A stretch of DNA of 64,000 nt, taken from contig NZ_VUJV01000004.1 of NCBI RefSeq assembly GCF_008373755.1, positions 62,001 to 126,000 on the forward strand, read 5' to 3'. A program made the translations under genes and the position numbers. Origin of the DNA: Nocardioides humilatus. GTDB lineage: Bacteria > Actinomycetota > Actinomycetes > Propionibacteriales > Nocardioidaceae. Of this stretch, positions 8,771 through 17,285 are shown piece by piece (position 1 is the stretch's first letter; each line of letters starts with the position of its first letter). The notes below the pieces were generated by a model. It made no database searches, was not told the origin of the DNA, and saw nothing but the letters and a program-made list of their open reading frames with translations.

Positions 8771-9357
8771 TCGGAGTCCTCGGAGCTGGTGGTGTCGGAC
8801 TTCGTCGCCTGCCGGGTGCCGTCGAGCCCGATCCCGCGGAAGACCTGGATCAGGATCAGGCCGACGCCGATGTTGATGGAGATGTCGGCGACGTTGAAGA
8901 TCGGCCAGTTCGGCAGCTGCAGGAAGTCCACGACGTGTCCGCGGAAGGGCTCGGGGTCGCGCAGCATCCGGTCGGTGAGGTTGCCGGTGATCCCAGCGAG
9001 CAGCGCACCGAGCGCGACGGCCCAGACCTTGTCGACCAGCCGGCGGCTCACCACCAGCACGACGCCGGTCGCGACGATCGCGAGGCAGCTCAGCGCGACC
9101 GTGAATCCGGTGCCGAGCGAGAACGCCGCCCCGGGGTTGCGGGTGAGGTGGAGCTGCAGCACCTCGCCCACGACGCGTACGTCGTCACGGCCCGTCAGGT
9201 GCTCGACCGCAGCATGCTTGGAGAACTGGTCGGCGGCGTAGAGGCCGACGGCGACGAGGCTGAAGACAGCCCAGGCGCGCCCGCTCGCGACCGTCCGCCG
9301 GGGGTCGGTCGGGCCGCTGTCGCTACCGTCTACCGACGTTCCTCGCGCTGCTTGCAT
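8767..9357 (-). CDS. lspA: lipoprotein signal peptidase (signal peptidase II)
   Basis: Membrane aspartic protease that removes signal peptides from diacylglyceryl-prolipoproteins. About 196 residues with four membrane segments, including [20 protein letters not shown] and [19 protein letters not shown]. The two catalytic Asp motifs are present: GNLTDRML (Asp near 127) and FNVADISIN (Asp near 156). The ATG at 9357 overlaps the 3' end of the upstream DksA-like gene by 28 nt; the open frame extends further upstream but into that gene. The N-terminal 30 residues are hydrophilic and slightly longer than in E. coli. Downstream it overlaps the RluA-family gene by 4 nt. Confidence 0.94.
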   Translation of the reverse strand: MQAARGTSVDGSDSGPTDPRRTVASGRAWAVFSLVAVGLYAADQFSKHAAVEHLTGRDDVRVVGEVLQLHLTRNPGAAFSLGTGFTVALSCLAIVATGVVLVVSRRLVDKVWAVALGALLAGITGNLTDRMLRDPEPFRGHVVDFLQLPNWPIFNVADISINIGVGLILIQVFRGIGLDGTRQATKSDTTSSEDSE

Positions 9358-10370
9358 GTCATGCACAGTGTGGCACGCGGGAATGCCATCAACCGCATCT
9401 TCCCGATGGCGTTGCCGCAGGACTCGCACACGCCATAGGTGCCGTCGTTGATGCGGCCCAGCGCCCGGTCGATCTGCGCGAGCTTCTCCCGCTCATGGTT
9501 GAGCACGGTGAGCTCGTGGTCACGCTCAAAGCTGGTTGCACCCAGGTCGGCCTGGTCCTGCCCGGCTCCGTCGCCCGCGTCACGCAGCAGTCCCGACAGG
9601 TCGGCCTCCTGCTCAGCGACGATCTGCCCGGAGTGCTCGCGCTGCTCGTGGAGCTCTGCGAGGACTTCCTTGAGCTCGGCCTTCGACCACGCCTCCTCAC
9701 CCTCGAGGACGACCAGCTTCGCCGGCGCGGCCTTCTTGGCGGGGGCGGCCTTCTTCGCCGGAGCCGGAGCAGCCTTCTTCGCAGGAGCCGGGGCCGCCTT
9801 CTTCGCCGGGGCCGCCTTCTTGGCGGGAGCCGGAGCGGCCTTCTTCGCGGGAGTCGGAGCGGCCTTCTTCGCGGGAGTCGGAGCGGCCTTCTTCGCGGGA
9901 GCCGGGGCCGCCTTCTTGGCGGGAGCAGCCTTCTTGGCGGGAGCAGCCTTCTTGGCGGGAGCAGCCTTCTTGGCGGGAGCAGCCTTCTTGGCGGGAGCAG
10001 CCTTCTTGGCGGGAGCCGGAGCCGCCTTCTTCGCCGGCGCCGCCTTCTTGGCCGGCGCCGCCTTCTTCGCCGGCGCCGCCTTCTTCGCCGGGGCCGCCTT
10101 CTTGGCCGGAGCCGGAGCCGCCTTCTTCGCCGGCGCCGCCTTCTTGGCCGGAGCCGGAGCCGCCTTCTTCGCCGGCGCCGCCTTCTTGGCCGGAGCCGGA
10201 GCCGCCTTCTTGGCGGGAGCCGGTGCAGCCTTCTTCGCGGGCGCAGCCTTCTTGGCCGGGGCCGCCTTCTTCGCGGCCGCGGGGGCGGCATCCGTGCGAC
10301 GGCGGCTGATGATCTTGCCGGCTGCGGACACAGTCCGTCCGGCCAACGACTTCTTCGTGCTCCGGGCCAT
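9330..10370 (-). CDS. TraR/DksA zinc-finger protein with a long Lys/Ala/Pro-repeat N-terminal tail
   Basis: A 346-residue protein with three parts. Residues 1-27 are basic (SLAGRTVSAAGKIISRRR). Residues 28 to about 215 are about 27 copies of AAPAKK or AAP(A/T)PAKK. The rest is a DksA/TraR-type domain: a coiled-coil (WSKAELKEVLAELHEQREHSG onward) and a C4 zinc finger with CESC at 315-318 and CMTC at 336-339. DksA-type proteins bind the RNA polymerase secondary channel; the Lys/Ala/Pro tail resembles the nucleic-acid-binding tails of histone H1-like proteins and mycobacterial HupB. The tail is therefore likely to bind DNA or RNA non-specifically (inference). Similar fusions are known in some actinobacterial genomes. 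It lies between divIVA and lspA, separated from divIVA by a terminator. Confidence 0.88.
   Translation of the reverse strand: MARSTKKSLAGRTVSAAGKIISRRRTDAAPAAAKKAAPAKKAAPAKKAAPAPAKKAAPAPAKKAAPAKKAAPAPAKKAAPAKKAAPAPAKKAAPAKKAAPAKKAAPAKKAAPAKKAAPAPAKKAAPAKKAAPAKKAAPAKKAAPAKKAAPAKKAAPAPAKKAAPTPAKKAAPTPAKKAAPAPAKKAAPAKKAAPAPAKKAAPAPAKKAAPAKKAAPAKLVVLEGEEAWSKAELKEVLAELHEQREHSGQIVAEQEADLSGLLRDAGDGAGQDQADLGATSFERDHELTVLNHEREKLAQIDRALGRINDGTYGVCESCGNAIGKMRLMAFPRATLCMTCKQREERR
9724..10285 (-). repeat. coding tandem repeat, 18/24-bp units encoding AAPAKK / AAPAPAKK
   Basis: About 27 direct repeats inside the DksA-like gene. Units are 18 bp (AAPAKK) or 24 bp (AAPAPAKK, twice AAPTPAKK). Blocks of units are identical at the DNA level, for example the run of five near 9917-10010, which suggests recent amplification by slippage or unequal crossing over. 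Lengths are all multiples of three, so copy-number changes keep the frame. Confidence 0.9.
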
Positions 10371-10508
10371 GATCCGGGCCTCCTAGGGACCGACGCGCCT
10401 CAGGCGAGGGCCTCAGGCTGCACGGAGGGTAGCCGCTTCCACCACCTGCTCCAAGCACCCACACCGAATGGTGGGCCGATCGCGTCTTCGGCTGGACCAG
10501 GAAAACGA

Positions 10509-10542
10509 CGACGGCCGGCCCACCAAAGTGGACCGGCCGTCG
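10509..10542 (-). terminator. rho-independent terminator after divIVA
   Basis: CGACGGCCGG (10509-10518) pairs with CCGGCCGTCG (10533-10542); inside, CCAC pairs with GTGG around a CAAA loop after one mismatch. Read on the minus strand the hairpin is followed by TCGTTTTC. It lies 26 nt beyond the divIVA stop codon and ends the mra/fts/divIVA block before the DksA-like gene. Confidence 0.8.
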
Positions 10543-10567
10543 CGTTGGTCAGATCGCGACCGAGCTC

Positions 10568-11329
10568 TTAGCGCTCTTCCTCGCCGAGGATGGACCGCAG
10601 CCGCTTGGGCGCGGGGGCCTCGTCGGAGGGGGCGATGGTGTCGCCCGGCGACTGGAGGGACTCGAGCTGCTGGGTGAAGTAGCTCTTGAGGCGGGAGCGG
10701 TACTCGCGCTCGAACGAACGCAGGTTCTCGACCTCGACGCTGAGCTTGTCCCGCTCCTTCTCCAGGTCGGCGAAGAGCTGCGTGCGACGCTCGGCGGTCT
10801 CGGAGTCGAGCATCTCCGAACGCGTGCGAGCGTCGGACTCCATCCGGTCGGCCTTGCCCTTGGACTCGTTCTCGAGGCGCTCGGCCTTAGTGCGGGCCTC
10901 ACCGACGATGCGGTCGGCCTCGTTCTTCGCGTCCTCGACGAGCTCGTCGGCGTTGCGCGTGGCGATCTCGAGGAGTCGCGCGGCGGCGTTGGACGCCTCC
11001 GGCACGGTCTCGACGCGGATCGTCTGAACACTGGGCTCCGGCTGAGCAGCGACGGGGACCGGCGCGGGCTCGGGCGTGGCGACGACCGGAGCCGGGGTCG
11101 GCTCGGGCTCGGGCACCGGCGTGAGCTGGGTCGGGGCCGGCTCGAACGACGGCGCGCCCGACTGGGCTGCAGCAAGCTTGGCGCGCAGCTCGTCGTTCTC
11201 GGCGTTCAGGCGAGCAAGCTCGGCCTCCACCTCGTCGAGGAACTGGTCGACCTCACCCATGTCGTAGCCCTCGCGAAGGCGGACGGGGGTAAAGCGCTTG
11301 TTGCTCACGTCCTCGGGCGTCAGCGGCAT
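10568..11329 (-). CDS. divIVA: DivIVA-domain polar growth protein (Wag31-like)
   Basis: DivIVA organises polar cell-wall growth in actinobacteria by recognising curved membrane. The 253-residue protein has the conserved N-terminal domain (PLTPEDVSNKRFTPVRLREGY, then DMGEVDQFLDEVEAELARL), a Pro/Ala/Glu-rich linker at about 80-125, and a long C-terminal coiled coil (AARLLEIATRNADELVEDAK onward). The start is ATG 11329 because it has GGTGAGG 2-8 nt upstream and matches the family N-terminus; the frame is open 19 codons further upstream. It ends the division cluster after yggT, the usual actinobacterial order ftsZ-pgeF-yggS-sepF-yggT-divIVA, and is followed by a strong terminator. Confidence 0.95.
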   Translation of the reverse strand: MPLTPEDVSNKRFTPVRLREGYDMGEVDQFLDEVEAELARLNAENDELRAKLAAAQSGAPSFEPAPTQLTPVPEPEPTPAPVVATPEPAPVPVAAQPEPSVQTIRVETVPEASNAAARLLEIATRNADELVEDAKNEADRIVGEARTKAERLENESKGKADRMESDARTRSEMLDSETAERRTQLFADLEKERDKLSVEVENLRSFEREYRSRLKSYFTQQLESLQSPGDTIAPSDEAPAPKRLRSILGEEER

Positions 11330-11420
11330 GACCTCACCTATCTTTGAGACTGGGAAATACGGTTCGACGTACTGCTCCGCGAACAATAGCGCCTGACCTG
11401 CAACTACTGAGACTCGGCGG

Positions 11421-11714
11421 TCACGCAGGCCAGATGGAGCGGTTGACGGCCAGCGCCACGTAGGCGGCGATCAGCACGAGCAGGAAGCTCAGGTCGAGCG
11501 CGAAGTTGCCGATCCGGATCGGTTTGATGACGCGGCGCAGCGCGTTGATCGGCGGATCGGTGATGGTGTAAGCGAACTCGAGCACCAGGAGCACCACGCC
11601 CCGGGGCTCCCACGACCGGGCGAAGACCTGCACCCAGTCGGTGATGAAGCGCACCCAAAGGAACCCGATGAACGTCCAGAGGACGCCATCGATGATCAGA
11701 CCAGCGATCGGCAA
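11421..11714 (-). CDS. YggT family membrane protein
   Basis: A 97-residue YggT-domain integral membrane protein. Two long hydrophobic segments (IAGLIIDGVLWTFIGFLWV at the N-terminus and FALDLSFLLVLIAAYVALAV at the C-terminus) flank the conserved middle ITDPPINALRRVIKPIRIG, which is the family signature. The role is not firmly known; the family is linked to osmotic-shock tolerance and, by constant proximity to sepF and divIVA in Gram-positives, to division or polar growth. The start at 11714 is 88 nt after the sepF stop. Confidence 0.92.
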   Translation of the reverse strand: MPIAGLIIDGVLWTFIGFLWVRFITDWVQVFARSWEPRGVVLLVLEFAYTITDPPINALRRVIKPIRIGNFALDLSFLLVLIAAYVALAVNRSIWPA

Positions 11715-11802
11715 CGGGGGTTCCTAGCGAGCGGCAGACGGGACAGCGGTGATCCTAGAGGCCCGCCCCAGCGACAGGACCGGGTGTGCCGCTCGAGTCG
11801 CC

Positions 11803-12294
11803 TCAACTCTGGTTGAAGAAGCCGCCCTCGGCGATCCGCTGCTTGTCCGCGGCGGCGACGGTGACGTTGGGCGGCGACAGCAGGAAGACCTTGCTGGTGA
11901 CCCGCTCGATGCTGCCGCGTGTGGCGAAGATGAGACCGGCCGCGAAGTCGACGAGGCGCTTGGCGTCGGCGTCGTCCATCTCGGAGAGGTTCATGATCAC
12001 GGGGGTGCCGTCGCGGTACTGCTCGCCGACGGCGCGCGCCTCGTTGTAGGTCCGCGGGTGCAACGTCGTGATCCGCGACAGCTCGGCGACGACTCCGACA
12101 GCAGGTGACGGCGTGGGCCGACGACGCTCGTTGATGTCGGCCACGGACGCGGAGCGCACTCGCGGCGCCCGCTCGGGGCGCGCCTCGCGGACAGGGGCGG
12201 CGTCACGGGTCTCGTAGTCGGCGTCGTAGTCGTCGTAGCCGGTGTCCTCGAGCAGGCCGAGGTATTCACCGATCCTGCGCATCGCACCGCTCAT
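11803..12294 (-). CDS. sepF: cell division protein SepF
   Basis: SepF anchors FtsZ to the membrane and replaces FtsA in actinobacteria. The 163-residue protein has the N-terminal amphipathic stretch [17 protein letters not shown] (membrane-targeting helix), an acidic/basic linker, and the C-terminal SepF domain with [23 protein letters not shown] and a final [10 protein letters not shown] strand. ATG 12294 was chosen over the upstream open frame because it matches the family N-terminus and is preceded by AAAGG. It sits between yggS and yggT in the standard order. No ftsA is present in the cluster, consistent with SepF being the anchor. Confidence 0.95.
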   Translation of the reverse strand: MSGAMRRIGEYLGLLEDTGYDDYDADYETRDAAPVREARPERAPRVRSASVADINERRRPTPSPAVGVVAELSRITTLHPRTYNEARAVGEQYRDGTPVIMNLSEMDDADAKRLVDFAAGLIFATRGSIERVTSKVFLLSPPNVTVAAADKQRIAEGGFFNQS

Positions 12295-12349
12295 GGCTGG
12301 AGCCTTTCGGATCTTGCGCCCCGCGTGGGGCTGCTGTTGTTTTCGGACA

Positions 12350-13060
12350 TTACTGGACCGAGGGCCTCGATCCGAGGACCGCCGTGCCGACGCGCGCGTG
12401 TGTCGCGCCGGCCGCAATAGCAGCCTCCAGGTCACCGCTCATCCCCGCCGACAGCCAGTCGGCCTCGGGGTGGGCAGTGACGAACTCGTTGCGGATGGCC
12501 GCGAGCCGCGCGAACGCGGCCGACGGCTCCTCCCCCAGGGGCGCGACGGCCATCAGGCCGCGCAGCCGGAGGTGGTCAGCGGCGGTGACGGCGGCAGCAA
12601 GCGCACCGAGGTCACCGGGGTCTGCTCCGGCGCGACCGTCACGACCGGGCGGGTCCAGGCTCACCTGGAGGAGTACGTCGACAGGCCGGTCACCCGCGCC
12701 CGCGTCGAGCCGCTCGACGAGCTTGACCCGGTCGACGGAGTGCACGACGTCGGCGTAGGCGGCGACGGCGGCTGCCTTGTTGCTCTGCAGCCCGCCGACG
12801 AAGTGCCAGCGCAGCCCGGCGACTCCGCTGTCGGCACACTCCTGGGCCTTCGCCTCGGCCTCCTGGTGCCGGTTCTCCCCCACGTCGGTGACCCCGAGGT
12901 CGGCGAGGATCCCCACGTCGGACGCGGGGAAGTACTTGGTGACGACCACGAGGGTCACGTCGCCGGTCGGTCGCCCGGCCGACGCGCACGCCGCGGCGAT
13001 CCGCTCGCGCACCGCCGCGAGCCCTGCGGCGATCTCGTCGCGTCTGGTCATGGCGGTCAT
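12350..13060 (-). CDS. yggS: YggS/PLPBP family pyridoxal phosphate homeostasis protein
   Basis: A 236-residue alanine-racemase-like TIM barrel that binds pyridoxal phosphate without known catalytic activity and controls PLP supply. The PLP lysine is Lys42 in [30 protein letters not shown] and the C-terminal [22 protein letters not shown] phosphate-binding loop are all present. The start ATG 13060 overlaps the pgeF stop as ATGA, indicating coupling; a second ATG at 13051 is in frame. The open frame extends upstream into pgeF but that part is not family-like. Standard neighbour of pgeF and sepF. Confidence 0.94.
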   Translation of the reverse strand: MTAMTRRDEIAAGLAAVRERIAAACASAGRPTGDVTLVVVTKYFPASDVGILADLGVTDVGENRHQEAEAKAQECADSGVAGLRWHFVGGLQSNKAAAVAAYADVVHSVDRVKLVERLDAGAGDRPVDVLLQVSLDPPGRDGRAGADPGDLGALAAAVTAADHLRLRGLMAVAPLGEEPSAAFARLAAIRNEFVTAHPEADWLSAGMSGDLEAAIAAGATHARVGTAVLGSRPSVQ

Positions 13061-13764
13061 GGCATCCACACCAGCCCTGCCAGCCGGCCCGCGTCGGCAC
13101 CGGAGCGACGGTAGGAGTGCAGCTGCTCGTCCTCGAGCGTGCAGCGACCGACGGACTGCACCGACACCCCCGCCGCGTCGAGCTGAGCGGCGACGCCGGC
13201 GCCGAGGTCGAGCGCGGGCGTGCCCCATGACGTCGTCGAGGTGGCCTCCGGGACGACCCGGGCGACCTCGTCGTGCAGGTCAGCGGGGACCTCGTAGCAG
13301 CGACCGCAGACGTGCGGCCCGACGAGCGCACGGACCGACCCTGCGCCGAGGGATCGCATGCGCTCGACCGCTTGGGGCACGACCCCGAGGGCCATGCCGA
13401 CCCGCCCCGCGTGGACGGCGCCGATCACGCCGGCGTCGGGATCGACCAGCAGGACCGGCACGCAGTCGGCGACGCGGACCATCAGCCCCACACCCCGACG
13501 TGTCGTCACCAGCGCGTCAGCAGCGGGCAACGTGTCGACCGGCCCGACCGGAGGATCGGCCACCACGTGGACCACCTGGTCGCCGTGCACCTGGTTCAGC
13601 CGCGCGAACGGCACGCCCGTCGCCTCGACGACGGCCGCGAGCGAGGCAGGGAACGCCTCGCTCTCGCCCTGGAGGTCGAGCGAGGCGTCCGTGAACGCGA
13701 CCTCGACCCGGACCCCGTGTGGGGAGTCCGGGCCGAGCTCGAAGGTGTCACGGAATGCGAACAA
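13057..13764 (-). CDS. pgeF: peptidoglycan editing factor PgeF (laccase-domain protein)
   Basis: A 235-residue YfiH/PgeF-family protein. In other bacteria it is a purine-nucleoside or UDP-MurNAc-L-Ser amidase-type enzyme that prevents misincorporation into peptidoglycan. The zinc/copper-site residues are visible: NQVHGDQVV (His), VADCVPVLLVD (Cys) and GAVHAGRVGM (His). Length is normal. It starts 3 nt after the ftsZ stop codon and ends in a 4-nt overlap with yggS, so ftsZ, pgeF and yggS are likely one transcript. Confidence 0.93.
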   Translation of the reverse strand: MFAFRDTFELGPDSPHGVRVEVAFTDASLDLQGESEAFPASLAAVVEATGVPFARLNQVHGDQVVHVVADPPVGPVDTLPAADALVTTRRGVGLMVRVADCVPVLLVDPDAGVIGAVHAGRVGMALGVVPQAVERMRSLGAGSVRALVGPHVCGRCYEVPADLHDEVARVVPEATSTTSWGTPALDLGAGVAAQLDAAGVSVQSVGRCTLEDEQLHSYRRSGADAGRLAGLVWMP

Positions 13765-13767
13765 AGG

Positions 13768-14952
13768 TCACTTCAGGAAGTCGGGCACGTCCAGGTCGTC
13801 GTCGAAGTCCATCGGCGCAGCCGTGGGACGAGCGCCGACGGGGACAGCGGGCTCGGCAGCCTGCTCCTGGCGAGCCGGCTCGTAGGTGACCGGAGCCGGC
13901 TCGGGCTCGCGGCGTGAGGCCACCGCGGCCCGCACCTCTTCCTGGGTCGCCTGCGGCCGGGTGTCGCGACGCAGGGTGCTGCCGACGTCGCGCTTCCGGG
14001 GCGGGGTGCCGCCGTCGAAACCGGCTGCGATGACCGTGATCCGGACCTCGTCACCCAGGGCGTCGTCGATGATCGCGCCGAAGATGATGTTGGCCTCGGG
14101 GTGGACGGCCTCGGCCACCATGCCCGCAGCCTGGCTGATCTCGAAGATGCCGAGGTCGGAGCCACCTGCGACGGAGAGCAGGACGCCGTGAGCACCGTCG
14201 ATGGAGGCTTCGAGCAGCGGGCTGCTGACGGCCATCTCGGCCGCGGCGAGCGCACGGTCCTCGCCCCGGGCCGAACCGATGCCCATCAGCGCGGACCCGG
14301 CGTTACTCATGACGGCCTTGACGTCGGCGAAGTCGACGTTGATCAGGCCGGGCGTCGTGATCAGGTCGGTGATGCCCGAGACACCCTGCAGCAGCACCTG
14401 GTCGGCCTGCCGGAAGGCGTCCATGACCGAGACGTTGCGGTCAGAGATCTGGAGCAGCCGGTCGTTGGGGATCACGATGAGGGTGTCGACCTCTTCGCGG
14501 AGCCGCTCGATGCCGTCGTCGGCCGACTTCTTGCGTCGGGCGCCCTCGAACACGAACGGGCGGGTGACGACACCGATCGTCAGCGCGCCGAGCGAGCGGG
14601 CGATCCGGGCGACGACCGGGGCGCCACCGGTGCCGGTGCCACCGCCCTCGCCCGCGGTCACGAAGACCATGTCGGCCCCCTTGAGGACCTCCTCGATCTC
14701 CTCCGCGTGGTCCTCGGCGGCCTTGGCGCCCACGTCGGGGTTGGCCCCGGCGCCCAGTCCGCGCGTCAGCTCACGGCCGATGTCGAGCTTGACGTCGGCG
14801 TCGCTCATGAGCAGCGCCTGCGCGTCGGTGTTGATCGCGATGAACTCGACGCCCTTGAGACCGACCTCGATCATCCGGTTGACGGCGTTGACTCCGCCGC
14901 CACCGATGCCTACGACCTTGATGATGGCCAGGTAGTTCTGTGCAGCAGCCAC
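13768..14952 (-). CDS. ftsZ: cell division GTPase FtsZ
   Basis: Tubulin homologue that forms the Z-ring. The 394-residue protein has the nucleotide-binding [13 protein letters not shown] loop (15-27), the GGGTGTG tubulin signature at 103-109, the T7-loop region [13 protein letters not shown] near 205-217, a disordered linker rich in Arg/Glu/Pro, and the C-terminal peptide [11 protein letters not shown] that contacts SepF. It starts at GTG 14952 preceded by GAAGAAGGGGAAA. The 217-nt gap to ftsQ contains a promoter-like region with an inverted repeat, so ftsZ can be transcribed apart from the upstream mur/fts genes. Confidence 0.98.
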   Translation of the reverse strand: MAAAQNYLAIIKVVGIGGGGVNAVNRMIEVGLKGVEFIAINTDAQALLMSDADVKLDIGRELTRGLGAGANPDVGAKAAEDHAEEIEEVLKGADMVFVTAGEGGGTGTGGAPVVARIARSLGALTIGVVTRPFVFEGARRKKSADDGIERLREEVDTLIVIPNDRLLQISDRNVSVMDAFRQADQVLLQGVSGITDLITTPGLINVDFADVKAVMSNAGSALMGIGSARGEDRALAAAEMAVSSPLLEASIDGAHGVLLSVAGGSDLGIFEISQAAGMVAEAVHPEANIIFGAIIDDALGDEVRITVIAAGFDGGTPPRKRDVGSTLRRDTRPQATQEEVRAAVASRREPEPAPVTYEPARQEQAAEPAVPVGARPTAAPMDFDDDLDVPDFLK

Positions 14953-15015
14953 GCCGTTTCCCCTTCTTCGTCAGGGAGCCGACTTCCCCGGCCGGCTCCG
15001 CCTCGGTCAACCCTT

Positions 15016-15060
15016 ACCCTCATCCTGAGGGTTATAGTTATGTCAACCTCGTCGTGTCCA
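15016..15060 (-). promoter_or_regulatory. ftsZ promoter with overlapping inverted repeat
   Basis: On the minus strand TGGACA (15060-15055), an 18-nt spacer and TATAAC (15036-15031) form a sigma-70-like promoter about 80 nt before ftsZ. ACCCTCA (15016-15022) and TGAGGGT (15026-15032) form a perfect 7-bp inverted repeat with a 3-nt centre that overlaps the -10 box and start region, a likely operator. A second TTGACA (15046-15041) lies in between without a good -10. Confidence 0.55.
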
Positions 15061-15169
15061 TGACAGTAGGTACGACGACACCCGTGATCAGGGAGACACG
15101 CCGGGAGAAAGTCGCCGGACGCGAAAGATCGCCGCCGAAGATCGGCGCCGGAAGATCAGCGCCGAGAGG

Positions 15170-15913
15170 TCAGCGCGTGGCCGGCATGCTCGGCACGCTG
15201 ACGTCGTAGACCGTCGCGTCCGGCTTCGCGTCGAGCAGGTCGAGCAGGACCCGGGCCTTCTCGTCGGAGAGGTCCGCGCTCCCCCACTCGACGAGCCGGT
15301 CCTCCGACAGCACGAGCTGGATCTGGTCGGCGGTCTCCACCTTGAGGTGATCGACGAGGGAGGCGACGGCGGGGTCGAGCGCGCCCACGACGTCGGCGGC
15401 CTCCTGCAGCGCGAGCCGGTCGGCGCCGGAGGAGACCTCGACCCGCGGCAGGGCCGCCGGCGCCTGCTTGGGCATGGCGCCGAAGGTGTAGGTGTCGCCG
15501 GTGTCGGCGAGGAACGCATAGTCGGTGCCCACCCCGACCACGGCGATCGGGTCGAGCTCGTGGACCTCGATGTGGATGTCGTGTGGCCACTCGCGGGAGA
15601 CGTCGACCGACTTCACTGCCGTGAGCTTTTTGACCCGCGCCTCGATCGCCTCGAGGTCCGCACGGATCAGGGCCTCGCCGGTCGGCACCTCCGCAGCGGC
15701 CAGCACCTCGTCGTCGGTCAGCTGGGACGTGCCGGCGACGGTGGCGCCCTCGACCTGCAGCCAGGAGGAGAAGTAGAGGGCGTAGATCCCGAAGCCGGTG
15801 GCGCCGACGAGCAGCACCGCCACCAGCACGGCCCGCAGCACGACCCAACGCCGCGCCCACTGGCGGCGGGCGAACTTGCGCCGCGTCCGCTCCTGCGTCG
15901 AACGCTCAGCCAC
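15170..15913 (-). CDS. ftsQ: cell division protein FtsQ
   Basis: Bitopic divisome protein, 247 residues. A short basic cytoplasmic tail (RTRRKFARRQWARRW) precedes one membrane segment (VLRAVLVAVLLVGATGFGIYAL, about 25-46), then the POTRA domain (SWLQVEGATVAGTSQLTDDEV; REWPHDIHIEVHELDP near 108-123) and a C-terminal beta domain ending VYDVSVPSMPATR. It links FtsL/FtsB and FtsW/FtsI in the septal synthase. Its start overlaps the end of murC by 8 nt, and 217 nt separate it from ftsZ. Confidence 0.92.
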   Translation of the reverse strand: MAERSTQERTRRKFARRQWARRWVVLRAVLVAVLLVGATGFGIYALYFSSWLQVEGATVAGTSQLTDDEVLAAAEVPTGEALIRADLEAIEARVKKLTAVKSVDVSREWPHDIHIEVHELDPIAVVGVGTDYAFLADTGDTYTFGAMPKQAPAALPRVEVSSGADRLALQEAADVVGALDPAVASLVDHLKVETADQIQLVLSEDRLVEWGSADLSDEKARVLLDLLDAKPDATVYDVSVPSMPATR

Positions 15914-17285
15914 CGGCCCGCTCCTCCAGCGCCGCGACGATCTGCGGCGCGAGTGCGGTCACGTCACCAGCCCCGAGGGTCAGCACCAGGTCGCCGGGGC
16001 GGATCCGGTCGAGCAGCACGGCAAGCGCGCGGTCGCGGTCGGCCACGAAGGTGACCTGCTCCGCAGGAAGAGGTACGGCGTCAGCGACCACCGCACCTGT
16101 GACCTCCGGGTCGGGATCCTCCCGCGCGACGTAGATGTCGAGCACGACGACCTCGTCGGCGGCGCCGAGCTCGGCGCCCATCTCCGCACCGAAGATCCGC
16201 GTGCGGGAGACCAGGTGCGGCTGGAAGCACACGACGAGCCGTCCGCCCTCGACCCCGGCGGCCAGCGACCGGGCCGCCTCGAGGTCGCCCCGGATCTCGC
16301 TGGGGTGGTGTGCGTAGCTGTCGTAGACCCGGACGCCGGCGACCTCGCCGATCGGCTCCATCCGACGCTTGGCACCGCGGTGGCGGGCCAGTCCCCGGAT
16401 CAGCGCGTCCGGCTCGGCCCCGAGCTCCAGCCCGACGGCCAGCGCGTAGAGGGCGTCCTGGGCGTAGTGGCGGCCGGGCACGGCGAGCACGACCTCTCCC
16501 AGGTCGACGCCTCGGGCCTCGACCCGAAAGCGGGTGCCGCCTCCTTCGACCACGAGATCGTGACCGCGCACCGTGGCGCCGTCGAAGAAACCAGCCGTGA
16601 CGTCGGCGAGGTCGGCCCGCTCGGCGATCGTGACCCGAGCCCGCTGCGCAAACTCGGCGAAGGCGGCCTCGTAGGCCTCCTCGGTGCCCCAGTGGTCGAG
16701 GTGGTCGGCGTCGACGTTGGTGATGACGGCGATGTCGGGGGTGTAGACGAGGAACGCGCCGTCGGACTCGTCGGCCTCGACGACGGCGACCGGACCCGCG
16801 CCCAGCCGGGCGTTGGTGCCGAGGCTCTCGACCTCGGCGCCGATCGCGAAGGTCGGGTCGAGCCCGGCCTCCTGCAGGGCGACGGTCGCCATCGCGGTCG
16901 TCGTCGTCTTGCCGTGGGTCCCGGCGATCGCGACGACCGACCTGCCGACGAGCACCGACTGGAGCCCGGCGGACCGCGGCCACAGCCGGAGCCCGCGAGC
17001 GGCCGCCTCGACGATCTCCGGGTTGTCCTCGCGCGCGGCGGTCGTCGCGACCACGGTGTCCACCCCGTCGAGGTGGGCGGCGTCGTGGCCCACGTGGACG
17101 GCGATGCCCTCGCGTTGCAACGCCTGCAGCACGACCGAGTCGTTGGCGTCGCTGCCACTGACCTCGATCCCGGCCTGGTGCATGAGCCGCGCGATGGCGG
17201 ACAGTCCGGCACCGCCGATGCCGACGAAGTGCACGCGGCCGAGCCGGTCGGCGGCCGGGATCTCCTCAGGGACGGGGATCTTCAT
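15906..17285 (-). CDS. murC: UDP-N-acetylmuramate--L-alanine ligase MurC
   Basis: Adds L-Ala to UDP-MurNAc, the first peptide step of peptidoglycan synthesis. The 459-residue protein starts with the Rossmann motif VHFVGIGGAGLSAIARLM (residues 18-35), followed by the ATP-binding GTHGKTTTTAM near 117-127, VEADESDGAF, and TNVDADHLDHWG. The C-terminal Mur ligase domain contains DSYAHHPSEI and the final LTLGAGDV, which is typical of MurC. Normal length. It overlaps murG upstream by 4 nt (17282-17285) and ftsQ downstream by 8 nt, so these genes are translated as a coupled series. Confidence 0.97.
   Translation of the reverse strand: MKIPVPEEIPAADRLGRVHFVGIGGAGLSAIARLMHQAGIEVSGSDANDSVVLQALQREGIAVHVGHDAAHLDGVDTVVATTAAREDNPEIVEAAARGLRLWPRSAGLQSVLVGRSVVAIAGTHGKTTTTAMATVALQEAGLDPTFAIGAEVESLGTNARLGAGPVAVVEADESDGAFLVYTPDIAVITNVDADHLDHWGTEEAYEAAFAEFAQRARVTIAERADLADVTAGFFDGATVRGHDLVVEGGGTRFRVEARGVDLGEVVLAVPGRHYAQDALYALAVGLELGAEPDALIRGLARHRGAKRRMEPIGEVAGVRVYDSYAHHPSEIRGDLEAARSLAAGVEGGRLVVCFQPHLVSRTRIFGAEMGAELGAADEVVVLDIYVAREDPDPEVTGAVVADAVPLPAEQVTFVADRDRALAVLLDRIRPGDLVLTLGAGDVTALAPQIVAALEERAGG

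Noticed and set aside
9716-10290. The 18/24-bp tandem array as a possible CRISPR or satellite
   Set aside because: Units are contiguous, in frame and encode a regular Lys/Ala/Pro tail, so it is a coding repeat.
9439-10386. Plus-strand frame with FLAGAAFFAGAG repeats
   Set aside because: Antisense reading of the AAPAKK coding repeat of the DksA-like gene.
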